A stretch of 64,000 nt of DNA from assembly GCF_002891295.1 (NCBI RefSeq), contig NZ_LGUI01000002.1, positions 434,001-498,000 on the forward strand. The letters are read 5' to 3'. This document shows positions 11,219 through 19,283 of this stretch, piece by piece (positions within the stretch are counted from its first letter, which is position 1; the number at the start of each line of letters is the position of its first letter). The translations under genes were made by a program, and so were the position numbers. The notes beneath the pieces were generated by a model. The model was given only the letters and a program-made list of their open reading frames with translations. It did no database searches and was not told the origin of the DNA. Source of the DNA: Streptomyces eurocidicus (GTDB taxonomy: Bacteria; Actinomycetota; Actinomycetes; Streptomycetales; Streptomycetaceae).

Positions 11219-12271
11219 ATGCCCCAGGCCACCGCCCCACCCGCCGAACGCGTCGCGGGCAGTGACTTCGCCCCGCTGCTGCGCCAGGTCAGGGAACAGG
11301 GCCTGCTCGAACGCCGCCGCGGTTGGTACGCGCTCACCATCGTCGCCAACCTGCTCGCGCTCGCCGCCACGGCCGCCGCGATCGCGCTCGTCGGCGACTC
11401 CTGGTGGACCCTGGCGCTGGCCGTTCCCGCGGCGGTGTTCTGCGCCAGGGCCTGCTTCGTCGGCCACGACGGCGGACACTCCCAGATAGCCGCCACCCGG
11501 CGGGGCAACCGCCTGATCGGCCTGCTCCACGCCGATCTGCTGCTCGGCATGAGCTACGGCTGGTGGAACGACAAGCACAACCGCCACCACGCCAACCCCA
11601 ACCACGTGGACAAGGACCCGGACGTCGGGGTCGGCGCGCTCGTATGGACACAGCGACAGGCCGCGCAGCGCGAAGGGGCCTTCGTCCGCTGGCTCACCCG
11701 CAATCAGGCCCGGCTCTTCTTCCCCATGCTCCTTCTCGAAGGTCTCAACCTGAAGGTTTCGGGCGTCCGCGACCTCAAAAGGCAAGAGGCACCGGAACGC
11801 CGGGTGGAGGCGACGCTGATGGCCCTCCACTGGGCGGGCTACGCGACCCTCCTCCTGTCGTCGATGTCCCTCGGTAAGGCGGTCGCCTTCGCGCTCCTGC
11901 ACCACGCGCTCTTCGGCCTGCACCTCGGTGCCGTCTTCGCCCCCAACCACAAGGGCATGGAGATGCCCGACCCGGACGGCGAGCGCTGGGGACACCTCCG
12001 CCGTCAGGTCCTCACCTCGCGCAACGTACGCGGGGGCCCGCTGACGGACTGGTTCCTCGGCGGGCTGAACTACCAGATCGAGCACCACCTCTTCCCCAGC
12101 ATGCCCCGCCCCCACCTGCGCCTCGCCAGGCCCCTGGTGCGCGAGCACTGCCGCGTGACCGGACTGCCGTACGCGGAGACCGGCCTCGTGGACTCCTACC
12201 GTCAGGCGCTGCGCCACATGCACGAGGTGGGCGCCCCGCTGCGCGCGGACCGCGCCCTCACCGGCCGGTGA
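11219..12271 (+). CDS. Membrane fatty acid desaturase
   Basis: A 350-residue integral membrane di-iron desaturase. The three histidine boxes are clear: HDGGH at about residue 83, HNRHHANPNH at about 120 (HxxHH type), and QIEHHLFP at about 285 (QxxHH type). Two hydrophobic pairs flank them (ALTIVANLLALAATAAAIAL near residue 37 and ATLLLSSMSLGKAVAFALL near 208). The family introduces double bonds into acyl chains (acyl-CoA or acyl-lipid) using ferredoxin-type electron donors and helps keep membranes fluid. The ATG at 11219 is preceded by CGGAG. It is convergent with the TolB-like gene and the two overlap by 14 bases. Confidence 0.92.
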   Translation: MPQATAPPAERVAGSDFAPLLRQVREQGLLERRRGWYALTIVANLLALAATAAAIALVGDSWWTLALAVPAAVFCARACFVGHDGGHSQIAATRRGNRLIGLLHADLLLGMSYGWWNDKHNRHHANPNHVDKDPDVGVGALVWTQRQAAQREGAFVRWLTRNQARLFFPMLLLEGLNLKVSGVRDLKRQEAPERRVEATLMALHWAGYATLLLSSMSLGKAVAFALLHHALFGLHLGAVFAPNHKGMEMPDPDGERWGHLRRQVLTSRNVRGGPLTDWFLGGLNYQIEHHLFPSMPRPHLRLARPLVREHCRVTGLPYAETGLVDSYRQALRHMHEVGAPLRADRALTGR

Positions 12272-13277
12272 AGGCCGGGGCCAGGGCGGCCCGCATCGAG
12301 AGCGACGGGCTGCCGGAACCGTCCGCCGGCACGGTCCACAGATCGGATCCGTAGTCGCCCGGCAGGGAGTAGACGAGGGTCCTCCCGTCCCGCCAGACCG
12401 CCTGATCATCGACGCTCCGCCGCTCGGCCGTGGCCGTCTCCCGCAGCGTGCGCAGGTCCAGTACGTACAGCCGCCAGGGTGCGTCCGAGGACGCGCCCTC
12501 CACGCGTTTCTTGTAGGCGACCCGCGTCCCGTCGGGCGACAGCGACGGGCACTCGACGTTGGGGTGCAGCGTCCGCAAGGTCCGGGCGGCGCGGTCACCT
12601 TGGACGAGGTACGTCCGTCCGCCGGTCGCGGCCGTGGCGTAGAAACGGTTGTCGTCGGCGAAGGTCACACCCCAGATGTTGAGGTCCGCCGGCCTCCGCG
12701 GCCTGCCGTCGAGGAGGAAGCGGTAGTCCTCCAGCGTCCGGTCCGATCGGCCGGTGCGGAGGTCGAGCACCGATGTACGCGTCGAGAACGCCGCGCCCGC
12801 GTACGAGTCGCCGCTGACGAACACGGTCCAGGCGGCGCTGCGGCCGCTGGGCGAGACGCGGGCGCGGGACGGCACGCCCGCCAGGTCGTAGCGACGCAGC
12901 TCGCGCAGGCGCGAGTCGAGGATCACGGCGCGGTAGGCGTCGCGGAGCCCGCCGCGCACCGCCTGCAGACAGACGCCGGTGCCGCCGGCCGTGTGGAAGC
13001 GCAGACAGCGGACCCCGGACGAGGTGCGCGGGCCCGTGGGGTCCCCGGCCGGGACCGACGCGATCTCGTCGCGGTGCGGGCCCCAGGCCATGTTCCGGAA
13101 GACGCCGACCCCCGGCGCGTCCAGAGTGACCTCACCGGAGCGCACAAGCGGCCCGCCGGCCTGGGCGCGGTCCTTCTCCCCCGCCCGCCCGGCGGCGTGC
13201 AAGGTGGCGCCCAGGGCGACACCGCCGAGGACGAGGACCGCGACCAGGAGGATCAGAACGCGGCTCTTACGGTTCAT
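12258..13277 (-). CDS. TolB-like beta-propeller protein, membrane-anchored
   Basis: A protein of about 339 residues beginning MNRKSRVLILLVAVLVLGGV, a signal-anchor or signal peptide. The rest has repeated blade-like segments (VSPSGRSAAWTVFVSGD, GVTFADDNRFYATAATGG, CPSLSPDGTRVAYKKR, WRLYVLDLRTLRET, DQAVWRDGRTLVYSLPG), as in TolB / WD40-like PD40 propellers. It probably acts outside the membrane as a binding or scaffold protein; the ligand is unknown. The ATG at 13277 is 7 bases after the MFS stop codon, implying translational coupling. An 18-bp duplication just upstream creates a second MNRKSR with a TTG codon at 13295. Confidence 0.72.
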   Translation of the reverse strand: MNRKSRVLILLVAVLVLGGVALGATLHAAGRAGEKDRAQAGGPLVRSGEVTLDAPGVGVFRNMAWGPHRDEIASVPAGDPTGPRTSSGVRCLRFHTAGGTGVCLQAVRGGLRDAYRAVILDSRLRELRRYDLAGVPSRARVSPSGRSAAWTVFVSGDSYAGAAFSTRTSVLDLRTGRSDRTLEDYRFLLDGRPRRPADLNIWGVTFADDNRFYATAATGGRTYLVQGDRAARTLRTLHPNVECPSLSPDGTRVAYKKRVEGASSDAPWRLYVLDLRTLRETATAERRSVDDQAVWRDGRTLVYSLPGDYGSDLWTVPADGSGSPSLSMRAALAPAFTGR

Positions 13278-13294
13278 ACGGCTCTTACGGTTCA
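13261..13294. repeat. 18-bp near-tandem duplication at the TolB-like gene start
   Basis: CGGCTCTTACGGTTCATA at 13261-13278 is followed by a 16-base copy at 13279-13294. On the minus strand it repeats the first six codons of the TolB-like gene. It covers the MFS stop codon and the TolB-like start codon, so it affects coupling of the two genes. Confidence 0.85.
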
Positions 13295-14586
13295 ACGGAA
13301 GGACTCCGGTGGGGGTTCTCGGCGGGCACGGGGCGCAGCAGAAGCGCGCCGGCGGCGGTGGACACGAGGAGACCGGCGGCCGCCGCGCCCAGCGCCGTAC
13401 GGTCGCCCCAGACGGTCCAGGCCGTCCCGAAGGCGATCGAGCAGACGAAGCGGGCCGCGGCCTGGCCCGTCTGCACCACGGCCAGACCGGTGCCCCGTAC
13501 CGCGCTCGGCACGGCGTCGGCGGTCGCGGCGGCCAGGACGCCGTCGGTGGCCGCGTAGAAGCCGCCGTGGAGCGCGAGCACGAGGCAGCAGAGCGTGGCG
13601 GACTCGCCGAGCGGGGCGACGAGCAGGCCGTACGCCGCGAGGAGCGCGAGATGGCCGCAGAGGAAGAGCCTCCGCCGGCCCACGCGGTCCGCGAGCATGC
13701 CCAGCGGGACGGCCAGCAGGAGGAAGGCGGAGGCCGTCCCCAGGGGCAGCAAGGGGAACCACGCCTCCGACAGGTCCAGGCGCCGTTGCAGGGTGAGGTA
13801 GAGGAAGGAGTCGCTGACCGTGGTCAGGCCCAGCAGCACGGCGCAGCCGGTCAGCCGGCGGACGGCGGGGCTCCGCAGCACGGCGCGCAGCGGCGGCCCG
13901 CCCTCCCCGGGCGCGGGGGCCGGGGACGCGGCGGCCCGGCCCGGTACGAACAGCAGGAGGACGAGGACGCCCAGGGCGGCCACGCAGCCGCTGACGGTGA
14001 AGACGGCGTCGTAGCCGCCGGCGGCGACCCGAAGGATCGCGAAGGCCACGAGCGGGCCGAGGAGCGCCCCCGCCGTGTCCATCGCCCGGTGCACCCCGAA
14101 CGCCCGTCCTCGCGCACCGGGTTCGCAGGCGAGCGAGATCATCGCGTCGCGCGGCGCCGTGCGCAGCCCCTTGCCGGTGCGGTCGGCGGCCAGCACCGCG
14201 CCGATCAGCGGCATGCCGTGCGCGACGAGCAGCAGGGGCTTGCAGAGGGCCGACAGCCCGTAGCCGGCCAGGGCGACGGCCTTGGGTCCGCCGCCCCGGT
14301 CGGAGAGTCTGCCGCCCACGAGGCGTACGAGCGCGCTGACACCGTTGTAGACGCCGTCCAGAAGGCCGAAGCCGAGCGGGGAGAGGCCGAGCTCGGCGAC
14401 GAGGTAGAGCGGCAGGACGGCGGTCACCATCTCCGAGGAGACGTCGGTGACCAGGCTGACGGTCCCCAGGGCGAGAACCGCCCCGGGGACCGCGGCGGCC
14501 CGCCGGCCGGGGAGGGGCCGCCGGCCGGCGGTGTCGGGGTGGTCCGGGGTCCGGTCCGGAACGGTGCGGCTGTCCGCGACGTACAC
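13285..14586 (-). CDS. MFS transporter
   Basis: A protein of about 433 residues with twelve predicted membrane segments. Typical major facilitator features are GGRLSDRGGGPKAVALAGYGLSAL after helix 2 (the loop 2-3 motif A region), GKGLRTAPRDAMISLAC, and GMLADRVGRRRLFLCGHLAL in the second half (repeat of motif A). The GKGLRTAPRD signature is typical of a bacterial MFS group of unknown substrate. The GTG at 14586 lies 2 bases after the stop of the upstream phosphoesterase gene; the frame is open further upstream but only as a shadow of that gene. It is the middle gene of a three-gene cluster (phosphoesterase, MFS, TolB-like). Confidence 0.85.
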   Translation of the reverse strand: MYVADSRTVPDRTPDHPDTAGRRPLPGRRAAAVPGAVLALGTVSLVTDVSSEMVTAVLPLYLVAELGLSPLGFGLLDGVYNGVSALVRLVGGRLSDRGGGPKAVALAGYGLSALCKPLLLVAHGMPLIGAVLAADRTGKGLRTAPRDAMISLACEPGARGRAFGVHRAMDTAGALLGPLVAFAILRVAAGGYDAVFTVSGCVAALGVLVLLLFVPGRAAASPAPAPGEGGPPLRAVLRSPAVRRLTGCAVLLGLTTVSDSFLYLTLQRRLDLSEAWFPLLPLGTASAFLLLAVPLGMLADRVGRRRLFLCGHLALLAAYGLLVAPLGESATLCCLVLALHGGFYAATDGVLAAATADAVPSAVRGTGLAVVQTGQAAARFVCSIAFGTAWTVWGDRTALGAAAAGLLVSTAAGALLLRPVPAENPHRSPSVEP

Positions 14587-14588
14587 GG

Positions 14589-15485
14589 TCAGCTGGTCCA
14601 GATGCCGGTGATGTCCTTGGCGTTCGCGGCCTGTCCGGCGTGCGTGGTGCCGTACATGTCCTCGAGGGTGCGCAGCACGTCGTAGTGGTTGTAGGTCGAC
14701 GCCGACGTGGTGCCCGCCTTGACGGGCTGGCCGTAGAGGACGGTCGGGATGCGGTTGCCGCTCAGCCTGTTGTCCTCGTCGAAGGTGATGAGGAGCAGGC
14801 TGTTGTGCGACTTGGCCCAGTCGGCGTAGCCCTTGAGGTTGTTCTTCAGCCAGGTGTCCCCGGTCTGCACCGAGCAGTCGTGCATGTCGCTGCAGAGGTT
14901 CGGGACGACGAAGGAGACCGTCGGGAGCTCGGCGTAGTCGGTGGGGAAGGCGCTCATCGTGTGCGCGGTGTCGGTGGGCACGTTCCCGAAGCCGAACCAC
15001 GGGTTGTGCTTCTGCGCGTACTTGCCGCTCTTGCACACGGTCGAGCCCTCGCCCGGCAGGGACTCGTTGTAGCTGCCCCAGGTCTTGCCGGCGGCGACGA
15101 GCTCGGAGGCGAGGTTGGCTTCGTCGCTGAACCCGGGCGTGACACAGCTGTCGTCGGTGACGCCCTGGGTGTCGCCCGAGAAGAGCGCGTAGTAGTTCGG
15201 CTGGCTGGGGTGCGTCTCGGCGTACGAGCCGGTCAGGTTGGCGCCCCCGGAGGCCAGGGAGTTGATGTACGGGGCGCTGGAGGTACCGATGACCTGACCG
15301 TACGCGTGGTTCTCGAAGACGACGACCACGACGTGGTCGGGCGTGGGCACGGCCGCCGCGGCCGAGGACTCGGAGGCCCACAGGCCCACGGACGTGGCGG
15401 CGAGCGCGAGGGACGCGGTCAGGGCGCCCAGATGGCGACGACGGGGGCGACGAGGTCTGTGGGGGTGGCGCGCTGCGGCGGACAC
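14589..15485 (-). CDS. Secreted phosphoesterase (acid phosphatase / phospholipase C superfamily)
   Basis: A 298-residue protein with an Arg-rich N-terminus and hydrophobic signal segment (LGALTASLALAATSVGLWA, then SSAAAA), suggesting Tat or Sec export. The mature part starts VPTPDHVVVVVFENHAYGQVIG, the N-terminal signature of the phosphoesterase family (alkaline-phosphatase-like fold; AcpA / non-specific PLC). Other landmarks are SYAETHPSQPNYYALFSGDTQG, with the nucleophile region, and LLLITFDEDN and NHYDVLRTLEDMYG, which carry the conserved metal-binding Asp/Glu/His. It hydrolyses phosphate mono- or diesters outside the cell. The GTG start at 15485 is preceded by GGAGG. It heads the cluster with the MFS and TolB-like genes. 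Confidence 0.87.
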   Translation of the reverse strand: MSAAARHPHRPRRPRRRHLGALTASLALAATSVGLWASESSAAAAVPTPDHVVVVVFENHAYGQVIGTSSAPYINSLASGGANLTGSYAETHPSQPNYYALFSGDTQGVTDDSCVTPGFSDEANLASELVAAGKTWGSYNESLPGEGSTVCKSGKYAQKHNPWFGFGNVPTDTAHTMSAFPTDYAELPTVSFVVPNLCSDMHDCSVQTGDTWLKNNLKGYADWAKSHNSLLLITFDEDNRLSGNRIPTVLYGQPVKAGTTSASTYNHYDVLRTLEDMYGTTHAGQAANAKDITGIWTS

Positions 15486-15642
15486 GGATCCTCCGTACAG
15501 GGGGAGCGGGATGGGGGCAGGGGGTGGGTGCCTGCGGCTTCGAGGGAAATGTAGGACCGGCAGAATGGCATGTACACGCCTTTCGGGTGACGGAACGGGG
15601 AACAGTGGTCGAGCGGAACATGAGCGTCCGAGGGGCCGGGCG

Positions 15643-15939
15643 TCAGGCCCCCGGCAGGCCGAGCAGGGACCGGGCCACGCGCTGCGGTGACTCGTCGTGC
15701 TCGCGGGCGAGCGCTATGACGGCCCGGCAGGCGAGCTCGTTCACGCCGAAACAGAGGGCCTCCGGCGACACCCACCGGGACACCTCGGCGCACCGCTCGT
15801 GGTCGTCCTCGGCGCATGCCGCCACATAGGTGGCGGCCGCCTCGAAGAGATTGCGCTGCCGTCCCGCGGGCGGTGGTGGCGAAGGGACGTGCCAGGCATT
15901 CTCGAAACGCCTGCGGAGCTTGTCGAACACGCGGATCAC
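15643..15939 (-). CDS. Small hypothetical protein
   Basis: About 98 residues (GTG at 15939; the GTG at 15930 is an alternative). I do not recognise a family. It is soluble and mostly helical, with an RKxxF-like start (VFDKLRRRFENAWH), a short proline stretch (PSPPPPAG), then a Cys-containing helical part (AAATYVAACAEDDHERCAEVSRW, EALCFGVNELACRAVIALA). Codon usage is GC3-rich, as in real genes here. It is divergent from the MpaB-like gene at 16030, with a shared promoter region, and ends 158 bases before the phosphoesterase start. Confidence 0.55.
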   Translation of the reverse strand: MIRVFDKLRRRFENAWHVPSPPPPAGRQRNLFEAAATYVAACAEDDHERCAEVSRWVSPEALCFGVNELACRAVIALAREHDESPQRVARSLLGLPGA

Positions 15940-15968
15940 CTGCCCCGTGAAGTGTTTGCCGTACGGTC

Positions 15969-16001
15969 GTTCAAGTGTGCCCTTCGCCCGTAGAGTTGAA
16001 C
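15969..16001 (+). promoter_or_regulatory. Inverted repeat with -10-like element upstream of the MpaB-like gene
   Basis: GTTCAA at 15969-15974 and TTGAAC at 15996-16001 form an inverted repeat 21 bases apart. TAGAGT at 15991-15996 could be a -10 element, with TTCAAG as a weak -35. The placement suits control of the 16030 gene. Confidence 0.35.
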
Positions 16002-16029
16002 CTCCGACGAACGAAAGGGAGACCGTGCG

Positions 16030-16923
16030 GTGAAACGCTTCGACTGGCTCAGGGAGATTCAGCGGCTCGACCCCGAGAAGGACTTCCTGCGGATCTATCA
16101 GATCACAGCGACCCTGGAATTCCCCTGGGACGTGACACGGGCATTGGAGCTCGCCCTTTACAGGACTTACGCCGTGCCCAGCATCGGCCGCCTCCTCGGC
16201 GAGACCGGCGAGTTCGTCGACCGTACGCAGAAGCGCTACGACGACACCACGCTGCTGCTCGACGCGGTCGTCGAGCACGGCTTCGCCAGTGAGACCGGCC
16301 GCTCGGCGATCCGCCGTATCAACCAGATGCACCGCAGCTATGACATCAGCAACGACGATATGCGCTACGTCCTGTGCACCTTTGTCGCGATCCCCGGAAG
16401 GTGGCTCGACCGCTACGGCTGGCGAAGGGTTTCCGAGCACGAGCGGCGGGCCATGGCGGCGTACTACCGGACTCTCGGCCGGCATATGGGCATCCAGGAC
16501 ATTCCCGAGACCTATGACGACTTCGGCCGCTGCCTCGACGAGTACGAGGACGCCCACTTCGGGTGGGACGAGAGCGGGCGGGCCGTCTCGGACGCCACTT
16601 TGGACCTGATGGCCTCCTGGTATCCGGCGCCGCTGGCTCCACTTGTCCGTGGCGCGAGCAAGGCGCTTCTGGACGACCCGCTGCTGCGCGCGTTCCGCTA
16701 CGAGAGCCCGCACCCCGCCGCCCGCGCCCTGGTCCATGGCGCGCTGCGCGCCAGGGCCAAGGCCGTGCGACTCCTCCCGCCGAGGCGCACCCCGCACCAC
16801 GCCCGTCAGAACCCCGAGATCAAGGGCTATCCGAACGGATACGACGTCGCCGAACTCGGCACTTTCCACGGCTCCTCGGCGCCCAAGCGGCTGGGGGCGT
16901 GTCCGGTGCCCCACGGGAAGTGA
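16030..16923 (+). CDS. MpaB-like oxygenase (rubber-oxygenase/Lcp catalytic domain family)
   Basis: A 297-residue protein of the ER-bound oxygenase MpaB / latex-clearing-protein-like family (formerly DUF2236). Supporting segments are RIYQITATLEFPWDVTRALELALYRTYAVPSIGRLL near the N-terminus, TQKRYDDTTLLLDAVVEHG followed by SAIRRINQMHRSYDI (conserved Arg, Asn and His), and RYVLCTFVAIPGRWLDRYGWR. Characterised relatives are heme b enzymes that cleave C=C bonds or isoprenoid chains. No signal peptide or twin-Arg motif is present, so the protein is probably cytoplasmic. The GTG start at 16030 has AAGGGAG upstream. Substrate unknown. Confidence 0.8.
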   Translation: MKRFDWLREIQRLDPEKDFLRIYQITATLEFPWDVTRALELALYRTYAVPSIGRLLGETGEFVDRTQKRYDDTTLLLDAVVEHGFASETGRSAIRRINQMHRSYDISNDDMRYVLCTFVAIPGRWLDRYGWRRVSEHERRAMAAYYRTLGRHMGIQDIPETYDDFGRCLDEYEDAHFGWDESGRAVSDATLDLMASWYPAPLAPLVRGASKALLDDPLLRAFRYESPHPAARALVHGALRARAKAVRLLPPRRTPHHARQNPEIKGYPNGYDVAELGTFHGSSAPKRLGACPVPHGK

Positions 16924-16993
16924 TGCTTCCCCTCATATGCTGACCGGCCCGCATGCCGACGCCCTGGCCGCGGTATCGGACGCGGCCGGGGCG

Positions 16994-17608
16994 TCAGGCG
17001 CCGTCCGGACCCGGTGACATCTCGGCGATCACCAGGAACCGCGCGTCCTCGTCCACGTACGACACCATCCGCCACCCGCTCCTCCCCAGGAACGGCCCGA
17101 GGTTCTCCTCCGCCCGTTCGTCGTCCGCGGTGATCTGCCGCCCGTGCCGCGCGGCGAGCGCCGCCCGCCCCACGGGGTGGAAGAGCGCGAGGCGGCCGCC
17201 GGGGCGGGCCACCCGTGCCAGCTCCCGGAAACCCGCCTCCGCGTCGGCGAGATGGGAGATGAGACCGGCGGCGAAGACGGCGTCGACCGAGCCGTCCCGG
17301 AGCGGCAGACGTGTGACGTCCGCCAGGAGGAGCCGTCCTTCGCGCTCCCGGCCGGCCCGTACGGCGGCCCGCAGCATCGCCGGCGTGAGGTCCGCGCCCA
17401 GGACGGTCCCGCGCGGGCCCACCGCGCCGCGCAGCGCCGGCAGCGCCCGGCCCGTGCCGCACCCCGCGTCCAGGACGGCGTCGCCGGGGCGCAGGCCGAG
17501 GTCGGCGACGGCCGCCCCGTAGGCGGGCCCGTCGTCGGGGAACCGGGCATCCCAGCCGTCGGCCCGTGCGGTGAAGAACTCCTTCACCCGGGTGGGGTCG
17601 TCGCTCAC
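16994..17608 (-). CDS. SAM-dependent class I methyltransferase
   Basis: A 204-residue Rossmann-fold methyltransferase. Motif I is DAVLDAGCGTGRALPAL (about residues 42-57), motif II GTVLGADLTPAMLRAA, then RLLLADVTRLPLRDGSVDAVFAA and the ARVARPGGRLALFHP segment, all typical of the UbiE/Methyltransf_11 group. The start is GTG at 17608, supported by GAAGGAG seven bases upstream; the open frame further upstream lacks such support. Substrate not predictable. It is divergent from the roadblock gene at 17821. Confidence 0.85.
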   Translation of the reverse strand: MSDDPTRVKEFFTARADGWDARFPDDGPAYGAAVADLGLRPGDAVLDAGCGTGRALPALRGAVGPRGTVLGADLTPAMLRAAVRAGREREGRLLLADVTRLPLRDGSVDAVFAAGLISHLADAEAGFRELARVARPGGRLALFHPVGRAALAARHGRQITADDERAEENLGPFLGRSGWRMVSYVDEDARFLVIAEMSPGPDGA

Positions 17609-17820
17609 GTCGTAGCTCCTTCGTCGAGGCGGAATCGCCTGTCCTGTCCGGTCCGTCCGGCTACGGGATGAGCCGTCGTGACCTTGTCCGCGCCGTGTTC
17701 CCATCTTGCGTCAACTGGCCAACAGGGGAGTGCTGGCGGAGCGGGCGGGTTGCCGACGGCGCGCCGGTGGGCGAGGCTGGCACGGCAGCCACGGGGAAGA
17801 GCGGAACGGGGAGGCGGGAC

Positions 17821-18252
17821 ATGGCACTCAGCAAGGAACTCGACTGGATGCTCGACGACCTGACCGAGCGCGTCGAGAACATACGCCACGCGTTGGTGCT
17901 GTCCAACGACGGCCTGGTGACGGGCTCGAGCACCTCCCTCGAGAGGGAGGACGCCGAGCACCTCGCGGCGGTCGCGTCCGGGCTGCACAGCCTCGCGAAG
18001 GGCACCGGGCGGCAGTTCAGGGCGGGCGGGGTACGCCAGACGATGGTCGAATTCGACGAAGGCGTGCTGTTCGTGACGGCGGCGGGGGGCGGGAGCTGCC
18101 TGTGCGTCCTCGGCGGGCCGGGCGCGGACATCGGCCAGGTCGCCTACGAGATGACGCTGCTGGTCAACCGCGTCGGCGAACACCTGGGCATCGAGATCCG
18201 GCAGCAGGGGGACGCCGACGGCACGGGGCAGGCCCCCGGCCGCCGACGCTGA
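17821..18252 (+). CDS. Roadblock/LC7 domain protein
   Basis: A 143-residue protein (ATG at 17821). The single roadblock/LC7 domain is evident: LDWMLDDLTERVENIRHALVLSNDGLVTGSS, then DAEHLAAVASGLHSLAKGTGRQF, VRQTMVEFDEGVLFVTAAGGGSCLCVL and YEMTLLVNRVGEHLG. In Streptomyces such proteins (CvnB-type) usually sit in conservons beside a sensor kinase, a DUF742 protein and a GTPase, where they act as GTPase regulators. Here it is solitary: the flanking genes are a methyltransferase and a DUF6397-type gene, so it is an orphan homologue. Confidence 0.9.
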   Translation: MALSKELDWMLDDLTERVENIRHALVLSNDGLVTGSSTSLEREDAEHLAAVASGLHSLAKGTGRQFRAGGVRQTMVEFDEGVLFVTAAGGGSCLCVLGGPGADIGQVAYEMTLLVNRVGEHLGIEIRQQGDADGTGQAPGRRR

Positions 18253-18258
18253 CGGGAG

Positions 18259-18267
18259 TTATCCACA
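18259..18267 (+). promoter_or_regulatory. Perfect DnaA-box-like nonamer
   Basis: TTATCCACA matches the strict DnaA-box consensus. It is single and lies between the roadblock stop and the 18342 gene, so it is not an origin. It may titrate DnaA or influence expression of the downstream gene. Confidence 0.45.
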
Positions 18268-18303
18268 GGGCTGACGCGCTGTCGCACCCCGACGCTATCT
18301 TCG

Positions 18304-18325
18304 TCACTGTCGGTGACCGAAGTGA
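18304..18325. promoter_or_regulatory. Imperfect inverted repeat before the DUF6397-type gene
   Basis: Inner palindrome TCGGTGACCGA is flanked by TCACT and AGTGA. It lies 17 bases before the start at 18342 and could be an operator or a hairpin near the ribosome binding site. Confidence 0.35.
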
Positions 18326-18341
18326 GGGCGGGGAGGCTGTC

Positions 18342-19253
18342 ATGACAGTGCGGGAGCATCAGAAACGAGGGGCGGCGTCGACCGCCGTCCCGTTCGCGAG
18401 GGCCGCGCGGGAGCTGGAGCTCAAGCCGCGCGAGTTCGAGCTGGCCGTTCAGCTGGGGCTCGTGCGGACCGTCACCGCGGGGCCGGGCGGTCGGCACCCC
18501 CGGGTCGCGCGGGAGGAGATCGACCGGCATCTGGCGGGCCCGGGGTTCCCGGAGGCCCTGCGCACCCGGCTGTGGGTGGTGGGCACGTCCGAGGGCGCCG
18601 AACTCATGGGCATCAGCACGGCGCGGTTCGGACGCCTGGCCAGGGCGGGCTGCTTCGCCCCCGTCCGCTTCTACGTCAACCGTTATCGCGCCGTGGTCTG
18701 GCACTATCTGGCAGCCGACCTCGTGGAATTCGCCGACGTCAGCCCCGAGCTCCTCACCGGTCGCACGCCGCCGGCCCTGCGCGACGCCCTGGAGCAGCGC
18801 GAGGACCGCCGGGCCCGCGGCTGGCGCGCCCGGCGGCTCGACCAGCTCCTGGCCCGGACCGACGACCCATGGGAGCGGGCGGCGGTCACCGCGTCGGTGC
18901 TCGGCCCGGAGCAGCTGGCCGACGCGGTGCCGGATCCGTGCGAACGGGCCCGGGTGAGCGAGCTGAGGCCGGAGCTGTCCGCCGTGCGCGCGGACACCGG
19001 GGCCGTCCGCGCGGTGGTCGACCGGGTGACCCTGGCGGCGGACCCCGACGAGATCGCCTGGTACCGGCGGCAGCTCACCGCCGCGCTGGCGCGGGCCCGC
19101 GCCGCCCGGCCGCTGCCCCGGCCGGAAGGTCATCCGGAAGCCGTGCCGGCCAGGGAAGGGCCCCCGGCCCAGGAGGCGCGGCCGGAGGCGGCGCCGGTCG
19201 GGGCGACGGTGGGGTGGCGCGCGCTGTGGGGGCGGCTGCGGGGCCGGGCGTGA
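18342..19253 (+). CDS. DUF6397-type Streptomyces protein
   Basis: A 303-residue protein matching, from memory, the DUF6397 family restricted largely to Streptomyces. The N-terminal half has two helix-turn-helix-like stretches: ARAARELELKPREFELAVQ and EGAELMGISTARFGRLARAGCF, each followed by basic residues, suggesting nucleic-acid or protein binding by excisionase-like folds. The middle is helical and Arg-rich (LEQREDRRARGWRARRLDQLL). The C-terminal 60 residues are low-complexity Pro/Ala/Glu. The ATG at 18342 is preceded by GGGGAG six bases upstream and lies in a 12-bp palindrome (CTGTCATGACAG). Function unknown. Confidence 0.65.
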   Translation: MTVREHQKRGAASTAVPFARAARELELKPREFELAVQLGLVRTVTAGPGGRHPRVAREEIDRHLAGPGFPEALRTRLWVVGTSEGAELMGISTARFGRLARAGCFAPVRFYVNRYRAVVWHYLAADLVEFADVSPELLTGRTPPALRDALEQREDRRARGWRARRLDQLLARTDDPWERAAVTASVLGPEQLADAVPDPCERARVSELRPELSAVRADTGAVRAVVDRVTLAADPDEIAWYRRQLTAALARARAARPLPRPEGHPEAVPAREGPPAQEARPEAAPVGATVGWRALWGRLRGRA

Positions 19254-19283
19254 CGTACCGTCGGCGCGCGGGCCGACGCCCGC

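Noticed and set aside
18259..18267. DnaA box as part of a replication origin
   Set aside because: A single box with no cluster, and no dnaA/dnaN/gyrB context.
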